Notes under the pieces: generated by a model
The model's database searches: none
The model's input: the letters and a program-made list of their open reading frames with translations, nothing else
Told to the model about the DNA's origin: nothing
Program-made: the position numbers and the translations under genes
Origin: Paulownia fortunei
Lineage: Eukaryota > Streptophyta > Magnoliopsida > Lamiales > Paulowniaceae
DNA length: 64,000 bases
Direction: 5' to 3'
Assembly (NCBI GenBank): GCA_019321725.1
Contig: CM033107.1
Span: 21,195,445 to 21,259,444 of the forward strand
In this document: one piece after another, positions 13,588 through 26,399 of the stretch
Layout of the letters: the number at the start of each line of letters is the position of its first letter
Numbering within the stretch: the first letter of the stretch is position 1

Positions 13588-14770
13588 TGTTGATGTGAGA
13601 AATTGATATTGAAAATTGAATTTTGATTCAATTTTAATTAATAAATAAAGTGAATTTTATTTTATAAAAATAGATATAATTTGATTAAACATAATTTACT
13701 CTGTAAGTAGATAAGTTTAATATATTTGATTTCTCAAATTTAATTTTGGGTGAAAGAGAAATTAATCGATAAAATAAGTCATTTAAATAAATGATTGATT
13801 ATGAAAAGTTGGAAATGTGAAAATTCACAAATCCCACATTAAAAGAGTAGAACAACTTTATTTTACATATATACAATGTCACTCTAGTAAGGAGTAATAA
13901 AGTGAAGTTCCCCTATTATGCACTCTAATAACCTTTTGGTTAACTCTAGCTAACTCAAGGAGCTATAAGGATGCTAGTACCATCCGAACCCGTGTGCATG
14001 GCATTGGGCGCTTTAGAGGCACATTGAACCAAGGTGGTTCAGTATGATTTAGTGACGTGGTTAATGTGAGATGACATGACAAATGCATTCGGTTAACATA
14101 TGTGACATGACTGTTAGTAAACTGAATCGCTGACATGTTCGTTCGGTTGGCAAGAGTTCACTGTAAGAAATGTTGACCTTTGCAGAGAGTTGCGATTGGA
14201 CGGTTAAAATTGATAATTGGCAAGTGGTTAACTGTAAGAGTGTAGATTTTCGCAAAGGAATGCAATCGTACGACTCAAATTGATCCGAACTGAAAATTGC
14301 ACCTATTTATAAATTAGTACTATAACTCTTCAAAAACTATAAATAAATCCTCAAATTTCATCATTTTCCTTTCAAGTTCAATAGAGAGTTCTAAATACTT
14401 TTTATAATTTGATCATGTGATTTGTAGTGCAATTATCATAATATATAAAATCATTATATATTGAGAGACGATTGCCATATTTCGTAAGCACCTAGTGTAA
14501 AGCAATTTTGTTTTACATAAAAAAGAGTCTAACTTTTACTTCAATTTCAGTTGTTATTCTGCCATAATACTTTTAGTTATTTTGATATTATACTTTCCAA
14601 ATTTTCAATAATTGATATATAAGAGCTAATCTCCTTATTGATCACCCAAAGGACTATAAATTGAGTTACTCAAGTCCAGACCTTTTGTGAAATTTATAAA
14701 TTTATATTTGGTGATACAAGTAGATTTCTAAGATTTTAATTATGTTCTTATTCTTTTTTCGTTTTCGACA
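13588..14770 (+). mobile_element. probable LTR relic (Ty1/copia-like solo LTR)
   Basis: The segment begins TGTTGATG and can be closed at a terminal ...CGACA. It includes an internal 'aaatcccacattaaaag' typical of plant copia LTRs, a TATA-like 'cctatttataaatta' near 14300 that could be the LTR promoter, and a pyrimidine-rich end. No gag-pol and no primer-binding site follow, which fits a solo LTR. The flanks (GAAAG left, GAAAA right) match 4 of 5 only if the left end is shifted by one base, so the ends are approximate. Confidence 0.4.
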
Positions 14771-15780
14771 GAAAATAAAAATATTATCAGTCAAGCTTAT
14801 GCTTGTGTTTATACAAAGCAGTCTGTCTGATTACATTTATATTTTCATCCTGAATCAAAAGCTTTCTTTGCCAAAAAGTTCTGTTCTATCTACTTGTGTA
14901 ATAAACAGACATTTAAACTTAGTCAATGTTTTCCAACTATTAGAGATATTATATAATTTTAGATGAGATTCCTAAAATCTACGTGCTAGATTTCATAAAC
15001 AAAATACACTTGTATAAACAAAACAAAAACGTGTTAGAAATATTAAATATTAAATATTTTTTTTCCTATATTAACTTAAAACCTTTTAAATGAATCGATT
15101 TATTCAATAACACAGTAGTAGCTAGATGTGCTTATTAAGGGGGGTTTTGTTTCCAGGTAATATATGAGATTAAGAAAGATGGAGTCAGTTTCAATACATA
15201 AATTTTGCATCGAAACTCAGGTTTTCAATTATCCCCTACACACCTTATGAGATTTGGATACCTTGAGAGTTGATCATGTTTGATCATGACAGTAAACAAA
15301 GACAAAATCCAGGAAAAAAGAACATGAAAAAGACAATTTAAACTCTGAGATAAATGGTCATCAAAAGGTCTCAATGAAATAGTATTCATAAACCCAGATA
15401 ACCTGATAATGGTTTAAGAAGCTTAAGTGATTATCCAATTTGTAATGACAATGGTTCCATACTAACGTACATGATGTGCTATCATGCACATGATTGTTAG
15501 CATGCTGATATGCCAAATTGTTTTCACAGCAAGCATGAATACTAAATAAGTATTATAACATGTTACTAATTATCCATATTTATTTGGATTGTGTTACACT
15601 AAATCATACACTAACAAGCATCATACGTGCATAGAAAAACATGACCACCGTTTTCCCAAAATATGTGAAATTGCAGCAGAAAACAAAAAATGAACGGCTA
15701 CTTCATTCACTTCATTAAGATGAGAATTTGCAGAACGAAGAATAGGTATAGCAACGGCACTAATCAAAAATCTTAACTAA
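14771..15780. other. intergenic, no gene seen
   Basis: AT-rich sequence with scattered short open frames that show no family resemblance. No RNA gene or clear repeat boundary recognised. Confidence 0.5.
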
Positions 15781-15845
15781 TGGAGTCTCTTGTCTCTAAC
15801 TCCAGGCATCTGGGGTCTCTAGCATCCATAATCTGTTGTTCCAGT

Positions 15846-16170
15846 TCCACTTTCCAGCTACCCTTGTCCCAATGTGGATGGTCCGTTTGTCTAGTTCCAA
15901 CCAGATGATCTCGACTATTACTTGAAGAAATATGAAAATCATAGAATCCAACAAGAAAATCAAATTAAGTTCTCACCTGATAACTTCGTTGGGGCAGATT
16001 CTCGTGCAAACGATCTTCCAAACTGTATCATTCAAAAAGATGAGAAAAGAACTACTGAAATACAAGATGCAAGCGAGCAAATGGGGGAACACTGCAATCT
16101 TGATCAACATGCCCTTGACTTTTTAGATTCTAGAAACTTTTATTCATACGAACTGACCGAGAGGGTCTAA
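15846..16170 (+). pseudogene. unidentified coding-like patch, plus strand
   Basis: A frame that reads through about 90 codons to a TAA-type end at 16168-16170 (Glu-Arg-Val-stop), with hydrophilic, protein-like composition (many Asp, Asn, Gln, Lys). An in-frame TAG lies near 15893; upstream of it the same frame continues as a plausible Pro-Cys-Pro-Asn-Val-Asp-Gly stretch. 'tttgtctag' directly before the open part could instead be a splice acceptor. I do not recognise the family. It may be a gene remnant or a chance frame. Confidence 0.22.
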
Positions 16171-17239
16171 AGTGACAAACCAAATGTTCGTCTTCGAGTT
16201 TGTTTAACTAATCCATAGTGCAACATTTGATTTGCCAAGAACTCTCCCAGATCAAAGAGTTCAAGTACACAAGACACAATGACAATGGTTCAACACCTCC
16301 TGCATGATGTGCAAAACACACTATGCTTGCAATCAGATTAGCACCGCAAAACAGCGAGAAGATCCTATATCCTTTTGTTAGCTGAGGCTTTGTAACATCT
16401 TCGTTCAGATAAACTGAAGATTACAAATAGAGATCACAAGCAGTAAAACTGTCGTCAAGATTCCATGCCATATATTCTTTGAGAGGACAAAGGAGAAAAT
16501 ATAACAGCTTCCCAAGGCAAATTTTAACTGCAAAGCAACATCAAACAATCCAAAGCAAGAACATTAGGTCCAAAAGTGAGGCCACAAGAAACCATATTGT
16601 CATGTTTTAGCATTCATCCAGCAGAAAAAGAACTTTCGGTTTCAAGCATGTCTAATCAATCAGAGATAACTAAGCAAAACTTAATTCAAGTAAATAATAG
16701 AAGATATAAATGATGTAGATGAAGCAGGTTTCTTATATGATAAGGAGAAATGTTATACAAAGAAGTAATAATAACTAAAATTCGGTAGCCGATCTCAATC
16801 AAACAGTTGGAAACAAACACTCAACTATTTCTTCAAACTCAACCACATTGTTGGAGAGCTTGAATACCACTTGTAAATAATCCAAGAAACATTACAGAAT
16901 AGGAACCACTGGAGGGTACCAAAGAAACATGAACACTAAGACATCCTCAATATACTCACAGAAAGTCGAAAACCAGTAAGGGTTGTTGGTCTTCTAAGAT
17001 GTTGGAATCGGTTTAATATATTTCCCAGAATGATATGATCACCTTTTGCAGATATCAACACAAAATAGCACTTGAAGCCATTAGACAAATTTAGTTACTG
17101 ATGTTAAAGAAAAGTGGCAAAAGACGTATAAAAATGACATAAGATTTAATAGTCTTACTTGTAAGAAATTGAAGGCAACATAAAAAAATCGAATAAAGGA
17201 AGTGAAAGTTCCAGCATGACCCAAAAAAGAGCAACAGCA

Positions 17240-17560
17240 AACAAGCACCTTGCCCACCTATCTGTATTCCATTTCCACTTGGTGAATTTGGAAACCAATC
17301 AAACTTTTCTCCTCCAGAGGAGGAGATAATCACAGTTCTACGCTGCGGAGATGTTCCAAGTTCCTAAATGACTTGGGACAGATGGAAGGGCCTTAGGATG
17401 AAGTAGGGTCCCCCAAAAGCAAGTACTGAATCTCTTTGAAGAGAGTAGATTCGTTCAATATTGAAGTGATAGCACTGAGACTCGGTTGACAAGCTCATTG
17501 GCAAGACCGGAGGGGTGCGTTAGCTAGAGCAACTTTTGACAAAGATGCCATCGAGCTGAG
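17240..17560 (-). pseudogene. unidentified coding-like patch, minus strand
   Basis: On the minus strand, from about 17510 down to 17251, one frame reads a protein-like sequence with a single TAG near 17368. It ends with a Ser-Ser-Gly-Gly-Glu-Lys-Phe-Asp-Trp-Phe segment and 'ggtgggcaag|gtgc', which looks like a splice donor. Base composition is clearly richer in GC than its surroundings. The product is not recognised; it may be an exon remnant of a lost gene. Confidence 0.22.
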
Positions 17561-17897
17561 AGAGATCCTCTCTTCTCTTCCATCACACTTCAGAAGTTCA
17601 TAAAAACCATGCATGTTGAGCATTTATTGGCAAATATTAATGCCGCACAGGAATGTCTTTCTTGCAAGCATATAAATAATGTCCTTTGCTAATGGTACTG
17701 ATTATGGCATTCTTCGTTGAACAAAAATAAAATGGGGCCTTATAAATAGGTATTTGCCCTAAAATCAAAAGAGTAGGGAAATGACAAAACCATAGAGTGG
17801 TAATTCAGGAGTTAATTCTCATATTTATCCAACCATTGCATACTACATGAATCACTTTTTACGTTATTTAGTTGCTTTTTTTTTTAGCTCTTCCTGA

Positions 17898-18089
17898 TTG
17901 CAATTGTTTGAAAAAATACAACCTGAGTGTGCAGGAAGGGAAAGATGGTATTTTAAACCTACTTCTGGAAATTTCGTCCAAGGATCAATAAGGAAAATTC
18001 ATACACTAAGAGCAGCGAAAGAACTACTAGGTAAAAAATATAAAAAAAAAATAAAAACAATAGTTCTATACTCAAACAAATTCTGGTAG
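17898..18089 (+). other. short open frame shared with the duplicate copy
   Basis: An open frame of 63 codons whose central part (Gly-Arg-Glu-Arg-Trp-Tyr-Phe-Lys-Pro...) is also open at 27321-27530. A second frame in the same DNA is open in both copies as well. The product is not recognised. The two copies may simply not have diverged enough to break the frames. It could be the last exon of a gene cut at the duplication edge. Confidence 0.2.
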
Positions 18090-19783
18090 AGCATCACCTA
18101 CGTTATTTCTTATAGAGATTTATTCAAGGCCTTCCGCCCCACCATAAGTCACAAAAATATTATCCCTTTAGTTCCGGACTATCACTCATTACCCTAAACA
18201 GGAATATGGTAAACAAATAGCAGTCCAACAATTTGGAGTTTGCAAGTGGTTACCCATTGCAAATAACAGTAAACAACAATAGCAACATCAAAAAAGAGCA
18301 AGATGACTAGAACCAGAAAGGAAAAGCAAGAAGCAAGCTAGCAAATGCTGCCAAAAAAAAACGGGTCAAAGTCAAAATCACCTAATTTTAATTAGTCCAC
18401 CAACATCTTATGCGCTTCACCAAGGATCAAAACTGAAAAGAAAAACAGAAGTCCATGGCAGGAGTAGCGGTAGAACTTCAGCTGTCCGCGACTCCAAGCA
18501 ACAAAAGCAGTCACTCAACATTGTACTAAAGCCACTACGCTAACTAGAGAGGTCAAGCCAGAGACAGATTGTCTCAGCCTCACCTTGTTATTACACTTAA
18601 GCTGAACAAAATAAATAGCAGATCAGAGAACCTTCACTGGAAAGCTAGAGAAAAGCAACACTCAAAAATAACTAAATAAACAAACAAATACATAAAAATT
18701 AAAAATATCGCAATTGTCTGTTCATCGGTAATGCACTTATTTTTAACTCTCCATTGAAGGAGTCCCTCACAACACTTTTTTAAATGCATATGAGATGAAA
18801 AAAATTGTTACCACCATTTAAACCAGTGCTCCAGACATCAATTTAGCCCTTTTATTCCACTGATTCCAACTTAACAATAATTTCTTTAACAACTTCAACT
18901 CAAATGAAAGTTCATTTCAATGAAACTAATGATCATATCTTCCATTATCCTAAAAGCGTCAACCAAACACCGGAGTTGCACCGTTATACTCAGAAAACTC
19001 ATGCAAACAAGCTTTAGCTGCTCAACAAGATAATAAATTACTTTGAGCAGTCATCCTCTGGGTATGGCAGCAAAGAATCACAAGAAAATCTCTCACCTGG
19101 AAAGCATTGCATCACTATCCTGAAACAACTTTATTGCCACCACAAATATATCAACTGAAGTGCCTCTATTTGTTCATCCTCTGTCACACCCCTACAGATT
19201 TTACAACACCATCAACTTTAGAAATTTCTCATGAACTGCCAAGGGACAAAGCAAAAGCAAGAGCTTGCTCATCATCCTCCTGTACAACTTCGTCAGCAGG
19301 AGTAAATAGCCATTATATAGCCATGCTAACAATCTGTCTTCGCAGTTTAGAAATTATAAGCAAACTTCTGTTTCAGCTTTACTCCCACCCAACGAATCTG
19401 TATGAAAACTAAATTACCTCATTAAAAACAACCTTTCTAACCACATGTAATAAGAGCCCTCATTCAAGAACCAATATTGTCGTCAGATTTTCACTTTTCT
19501 CCCTTCCTTTAATTATGATTACGCTAATGATGCTTGTGCCCGTAATTCCAAAGCGGATGAGCAATTGTAATACAATAGGAAAGAGTTTCCTTGGAGTGAC
19601 TGCATTATAGAGATTTTATTACTGATTTCAAGGATATGGCAGAACTACATTTACCTTCCAATCCAATCCCGGTGTTGAAGAAAGTTGCAAACTGACAGAC
19701 TATACAATTACAAAATGTACATTGGCAGCACAAAGCAACAATAAAGGAGCTCTAAAACTGACCAGAAACAATACCAAGAAACA
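18090..19783. other. intergenic DNA downstream of the helicase gene
   Basis: AT-rich DNA between the left edge of the duplicated block and the helicase stop codon. Parts at 19092-19147 and 19150-19475 reappear, the latter inverted, at 34140-34330 in the duplicate. The last few hundred bases before 19784 probably include the helicase 3' UTR. No gene seen. Confidence 0.5.
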
Positions 19784-22700
19784 CTAAGCACGTCTTTTGC
19801 TTAAGCGCCAAGAGTTAGGTTCATGGTATCTGTCATAGAGTGGTTCAATACGCTCTTGTCTCTTGCGCCTGCTCATTTTTGTAGGATCTGCAACTTTGAA
19901 GAATCTTGGAGCCAGTTCAACAAGCCACTTGGGATCTATAACAGCGACCTCACGCATATACTCCTTAGTAGTCATCACAAGTTCATGATAGATAACCCAG
20001 TCAGGTTGTCTTTGGAAAAGAGCACTGCTTGGATGTATGTAGACTGGTTGATTCTCCACTAGCGTTCTGTAACCTTCTTGTGGATCCTTCCTAGCTGCAT
20101 GGAAAAAGAAACCAGCAGCTATAGCTTTTCTGATCTTTGTAAAGTTCTTTCCAGCACTCACAACATCCAATTTGTACCTGTTCACATACAGCAGGGTTTC
20201 GAAACTTGTTGAAAACTAAGATATCTTACATTCTAATGCCATCATATGGTATGAACAAGATTAATAATTGCAAATTAAGATACTTAAGTCTGTTCACCTA
20301 GAAACATATAACATTTAGGAGCGAGCAGAAAATAAGGAAAAAAATATTAAAACTAAGGCAATAAAGTAGAAAGTGAAAGTAATACTTTTCAGTTGAGGAA
20401 AAACAAATCCTTAAAAATGAACAAGAATTGCATTTGGCAGGTATGTTGGCTAAAGAAATAAAATTCACAACTTAAGGCACGTGTAAGAAGGACAGACAAT
20501 TTTTTGGAAGGAGAAAGTAGATAAAAAGTTTAATCTGTGAGAAAAGGCCAGGGAACGGGAGCAGCTTTAAGAGCATGTCCACCAAAAAACACATTGTAAC
20601 TGCATATCTATATAAGTCTAGTTAGTTAACTAGCTTAGCACCATAACATGACATCTCATTGAGAGGCAAAAGCTCAGTAAAGAGTGAAGTGTCCAAGCAG
20701 ATCAGATTGAAAGAAAAAAACAGAAATCAGCAAACAAACCAACAGAAAGAAATGATTATAGACATCATTTCAATACTATATGCATAATACCAACCAGAAA
20801 TTATTATAAAAACGGAACTAGCATGAAGGCAACAGGGATGTAATGAATAATAGAATGACATACTTGTCCATGATGGAAAGAAGTTGTTTCCTCACATCCT
20901 GTGCCCTCCTCAATGATCCAGATTGAACAAAATTCTCAAAGCACCATGGACCTGAGAAGTTTTTCGCTTTCCAGGCCTCATAGACAGCAAGTAGTGTCAA
21001 ATGGTCTCCCTCAGGCTGAAAAAATTTTGCTCTTTTTTGGTCAGCTTGAGCTTGCTTTTCCCTAGGTCGGTAGAAGATGTTTCCAGTCTGAATCATTGCA
21101 ATGATGGTCAAAATCTCATCACTACAACCAAGATCTACACTGGCAAGAAGCATTTTGGACAGTGGAGGATCCAAAGGAAATTCAGCCATTTTCCTACCCA
21201 ACTTTGTAAGCAGCCCCTCTTCATCCAGAGCTCCTAAACTGTATAGCTGTTCCATGGCAGAAATCAGGGCCTGGGGTGATGGGGGGTCCATAAAATCAAA
21301 AGATAATAGATCATTAATACCCATAGCTTTCATGGTAAGAGTAGTCATCCCAAGATTAATCCTCTGAATCTCTGGAATTGTCGTGGGAGACATCTCATTG
21401 TGGAATGCACTCTCTGTGTAGAGGCGATAGCACTTCCCTGGTCCTGTGCGTCCAGCTCGCCCTGCTCGTTGCTTTGCAGATGCTTGTGATATTGGAGTTA
21501 TGACTAGTGAATCAAGCCCCTGTTTAGGATTGTACACATTTTGCTTTGCAAACCCAGGATCGATGACATAGAATATGCCATCAATAGTCAAAGAAGCTTC
21601 AGCAATATTGGTAGCAACAACTACCTTCCTCTTTCCTGGAGGAGCAGGTTCAAATATTCTGGACTGCATTTCACTAGGTAGGGCGCTGTAGACAGGTAAA
21701 ATAATTAGCTCAGGAACATTTTTACCTAAACCCTTCATCCTCTCATAGAGACACTGACATGCATAATCTATCTCTTCCTGACCAGTCAAGAACAGAAGTA
21801 TATCACCTTCAGGTTCAGTCAAGTGAATCTGCAACACAGTAATCAGCGATGCATCAAGGTAGTCACTTTCTGGCTGCTTGGTGTAGAGTACTTCTACAGG
21901 GAAAGTTCTTCCAGGAATAGTAAAGATGTTGCAATTGAAGAAATATCCAGAAAACTTCTCTGCATCCAGAGTTGCAGATGTGACAATCAAACGAAGGTCA
22001 GGTCTCCTTTTCACAAGTTGCTTTAATAATCCAAAAAGGACATCCGTGTTAATTGTCCTCTCATGAGCTTCATCAAGCATTATCACAGAGTACTGAGACA
22101 AATTTTCATCAATCAGAATCTCCCTAAGAAGCATACCTTCCGTTATATACTTGATTACGGTCTCCGGACCAGTACAATCCTCAAAACGGATTGCATATCC
22201 AACTTCTTCCCCTAAACGACAACCAAATTCCTCAGCAACTCGTTTGGCCACAGACATTGCAGCCACCCTACGAGGCTGAGTACATCCTATTTTGCCCTTT
22301 GTAGTGTATCCTGCCTCAGCCAGATACTGTGTCATTTGTGTCGTCTTGCCTGACCCTGTCTCACCAATCACAACTAAGACCTGATTATCATGAACAGCCT
22401 GAACCAATTCATTCTTCAACTTGTAGATGGGCAAACTTTGTCTCTGTTCCTGAATAGAAAGCCTTGATCTTTGTCCAAAAGTCAGAGCTTTACCATATGC
22501 ATCCTTCTTCCACTCTGGCATGTCATATGCAGACAAACCAACACCTCTCAGTTCCTGAGCAAGATGCCTCTCACCTGTTTCTGGCATTGGATCTTCCCAT
22601 GGCCGATTCAGATCCTTTGGAATGGAATCCAACATTGTCCGTTGTTGTTGTTCCCTAACTTCTCTCCTCTCCTTTATTAGTGCAGATTGAAGTGCTGCTG

Positions 22701-24003
22701 CACGACTCAAAGATCCCTCAGGGTTCTTGAATATCTTCACAGGGGACCTGTCCATAGAGTACCTACTCTGACCCTGCAAAAAAGCAGGTTCATCTTCATT
22801 CAACTCAATCTCAAGCTCCTCTTCTGCACCCTCCTCCTGATAAAGCAACCCATCTTCATTTTCATCAAACATAGGATACTCCTTTATGCTCATAACACCT
22901 GAAGCAATCAGTTGCTTAGCCTCCCACCTCTCAGGTGAACTCATTCTTTTCAGTGGCCTGCGCGAAGGCACAGCATCATCGTCTTCAGTGATCTTGAGAC
23001 CTGAGAGACCAATCCTACTCCCCATCCCTCCACCATCATTCCTTCCTGAAGGATTTGCTCTCAACCCATCATCCTCCTCACTCCTCTTCAAGGGTAACAA
23101 ATCCATTCCACTATTCTGATCCACATCCCTCATTGACAAACTCAATTTATTCCCACTAACAGATATAACTTTCACATAGACCTCCTGGTCCCGCTTCACT
23201 ACATCCTTCGCATTCCCAATCCTCCTAGTTGCCATCTGGGATATATGTACCAAACCCTCTTTCCCTCTAAACTCATCAAGCTGAACGAAACACCCTGTAT
23301 CCATCACTCTTGAAACCCTGCCCTTATAAACTTTGTACAATTCCGGCTCCTCCAACTGGCCATTCCTCTCCTTCCTCCCATCTCTCCTATCCCTCTCTTC
23401 ATTATTCCCATTTGTCCAATTCCGTTCGTCTCTATTCCTGTTCCTATCCCTATCAATGTACCTGCCCCCACCTCTATCATCATCACAACCATCGCTATTC
23501 CCATGTCCACCCCTTTCCTCCCTATCCCCATATCTACCCCTATCCCTATCCCTCTCCCTTCTCTTCTCTCTTCCGCCGTTATCCCTATCCCTATACTTAT
23601 ATTCCTCATCCTCTTCCTCCAATCTCCTCCGGCTCTTCACATCCTCTTCAATCTCCTTCTCCAACTCCTTCACCCTCGCCTTGCTATCCTTGATCTTCAA
23701 AGCTGCAAATGCCGATTCTTCCCCCTCCTTCGCCCCCTTCTCCGACTTGTGTTTCGGCGGCAAAATAGCGTGAATAATCGTGAGTAGCGTCCGCACAAAG
23801 TAATCAGGCATCTCCGCTTCGTTCTCTTTCAGCTTCGCATCAAATTCGTCTACTGTCTCGCAATTCCGCCCTATCTCCGTTATGAACTCCGCCAGCACCT
23901 TATCCCCAAACCCCAGATGAGTCTCCAGCTCTGTACACACTTTCGAAACCAAGGACAAGTACTCCAATTTCTTCAGCCCCTCTTCCACACTATCTGCCCC
24001 CAT
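19784..24003 (-). CDS. pre-mRNA-splicing ATP-dependent RNA helicase, DEAH box (PRP22/DHX8, plant DEAH5 type)
   Basis: Nuclear spliceosomal helicase that, by family knowledge, drives release of spliced mRNA. Two coding exons: 24003-20864 and 20177-19784 (intron 20863-20178, GT-AG), giving 1177 aa, close to the usual length. The start is the ATG at 24003 (Met-Gly-Ala-Asp-Ser); the in-frame codon at 24018 is GTG. Order: conserved N-terminal helical region (1-90); Arg/Asp/Glu-rich low-complexity tract (about 120-215); S1 RNA-binding domain (about 220-295); Walker [10 protein letters not shown] at 547-555; DEAH at 644-647; SAT motif; motif [12 protein letters not shown] at 845-854; then the winged-helix/ratchet and OB-fold region, the last 132 codons of which come from exon 2. 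All key motifs are intact, so this is the working copy; a broken paralogue lies at 34361-36323. Confidence 0.96.
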
Positions 24004-26222
24004 TATATCTTCTTCCACCTGTTTGGGTATATAATATGTATATGTATTTATTCAAGGAAACAAAATTCAGGGATTCTTCAATTTGTACGGTTTTGATTTT
24101 GCGTACCTTAAATTGGGGTTTTCCCGATCGAAAGAGGAGTAGGATTTTAAATATGAGGTCGTTGTGGGGCGGTGGGAAATCTAGCGGTTATGGAGAAAAT
24201 ACTGCCCTTTTTGGAAATTTCTGGAAAATTGTTCTGGAAATTTCTATGTTGACTCTTTTTTATTTCAATTGTAAAATCCTTTCTAAAAATTATTTTGTAA
24301 AGAATTTTGGGTAAATGTGTTAAAATGAAATATATATGATTAATTAATTGCAGAATTAATCTTTTTTTTTTTTGACAAATCATGTTTGATTATATTGAGA
24401 AAATATGTTTGATTTTACTTTTTTTTAAAATATAAAATAAATAGTATTTTTTTGAAAAATACATCTTGTCTTTTTTAAAATTGTTGTGGTTTTTGAAATT
24501 TAAGATGTATGATTTGAAAATGTTTGGGATTCTTGAGCAAATTGACTTATATATTTGAATTGAAATTTAATTTTACAATGTGGATGGAATTATAATTGTT
24601 AATTGGGACTGAAATTCTTTGTGAATATAGGATGAGATATAAATATGAATTGCAATTCTACAATTTAAGTGAAATTATAATACTTCATTGAATTGAAATT
24701 CTTCCTTGCAGGGAGAAATATATATAAATTTTTGTTTGTGTAAAAAGAGATAATTACAATATATATATATATATATATATATATTCACTCTTTCCACTAA
24801 AGTAGTAATTTGGGACGTATGGATAATATAATTTTATTGTATATAAGTATGTTCGATCCATTTATATATAAATATAAAATTCATATCATTGTTTATTGAT
24901 CTACACAAATATAATTGAAAATTAGGGTATAAATTTTGAAAATATAGTTATTTTTTAAATTATTTTTAGAAAATTAATATAAAAACAAAAACCTCTCATA
25001 CTTAAAATACAAGTATTTTAGGAAAATAAAAACAAATATAGTGTTTATTGTTTTGCAATTAACTTAGTTAATAGTTTATTAGACAACGTGTTCTGTTTTA
25101 TTAAGGGAAGAAATAAATTTTCAAAACTAGCTTGGTAAAGGCAAACTGTGTGTCAGAAAATGAAGAAATAAAAGACATATATATACACTAGGATAACTAA
25201 TTGTAAATCATTACACAAAAATCGATCAGCAAATCTTAAATTTTGCAAAATTCAAATAACCAAAAAGATTCCATGAACATTTATTTTTAAAAGGGTATTT
25301 GCCTAGAGTTAGAAGCTCCTTACAATTAATTCGAATTTTTTATTTTAATTTAATATTTTATTTTGTACACTTGATATGTATATATAAAATAAAATAGAGA
25401 TAAAATATCAAATTAAAATAGAAAACTTGAAGTGCCTTAGAACAACTCATAAAAACTTATAAGATATGAAATAATATTTTACAAAGTGTTAGAAATGAAA
25501 ATATAAAATTTTAGAATCTTATAAGTTCTTCTACATAAGTAAGGAGACTTAAATTTGGAAAGTGTTCGACTGAATTTATTTAAAATATTTTGGAAGCTCA
25601 TATATCATAAATATTATGGAGTTTATAAAATATTTTAACAATAAGCACTTGAAGTGTTTAGTAAAATTAGATCATGGATCTTAAATGTGAGTAATGAAAT
25701 GTTTGTAATTCAAATGATCAAATGGAGAGTTCCTTAAGATCTTGAAAAAGAAGTTAAGGGCATCCTTACACTTACCAAGGAGTTTATAAGATTTTAAAAA
25801 ATCTTATTTTTGAAACTATAAGTCAACACTACAAGATATCTTATAAATTTTTAAATATTTTAAAAAACTTATATCTTCAAGCAAACACCCTTTTATTTTA
25901 AAATTTTAACAAATTCCTATAATTTGCCTATACAAATTATAATATTATTATTTACTAACACCTTATTAGTTTTAAAATCTTATTTTAACAAATACTTCAG
26001 GGGCTAATTTTTTAAAATAAGATTTAAATTATATAAATTATAAATATATTTTATAAAATATAGAAACTTACAAGATGTTCTAAGATAAGCTTAGCCAAAT
26101 AAGCTTTTAGTAGACATACACTTAGCATAAGTTTGAACATTTCTACCTCACCCACTGGATTATTGCCATCACACCTAATTATTAAGCAACTCAAAGAACA
26201 ATAAAAAGTAAAAAGTCTTGTA
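24004..26222. other. helicase upstream region and AT-rich right part of copy A
   Basis: Promoter-side DNA of the helicase gene followed by AT-rich non-coding sequence, with a TA microsatellite at about 24760-24783. Nearly all of it has a counterpart at 36324-38604, so the promoter was duplicated with the gene. No additional gene seen. Confidence 0.6.
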
Positions 26223-26399
26223 ATATGATATACAAAAGTGGGAGTAATATTAAGATCAATTCACAATTAATTCTCCAGCAATGGTGAATAAAACTTTAAT
26301 CATTTTTTTTTTATTTGTTTCCATTATTTGATTTTTGTTGGTTAACATATTCTAGTTTAGTTTTATTTTCTATTCAATTTAGTTAATCAAATCAACCCT

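Larger units (their letters stand above)
17865..26222. repeat. segmental duplication, copy A (carries the intact helicase gene)
   Basis: Sequence here is repeated in the same orientation at 27275-38604. Matching landmarks: 'ctcttcctgatt(g/c)caattgtttg' (17888 / 27303), 'ggtagagcatcacct' (18086 / 27500), 'tttggagtttgcaagtggtta' (18232 / 27652), the helicase coding region, its upstream region ('aatcatgtttgattatattg'), and the end 'cacacctaattattaagcaa' (26171 / 38551). Similarity fades just left of 17865 and just right of 26222. The two copies are about 1.05 kb apart. Confidence 0.9.

Noticed and set aside
23304..23787. Several long open frames opposite the helicase N-terminal region
   Set aside because: They are antisense reflections of the Arg/Asp/Glu-rich tract, giving Ser/Pro/Leu/Tyr-only translations with no family resemblance.
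24016..24018. Helicase start at position 24018, five codons upstream
   Set aside because: The codon there is GTG, not ATG. The first ATG in frame is at 24003 and the paralogue conserves that Met-Gly-Ala-Asp-Ser start.
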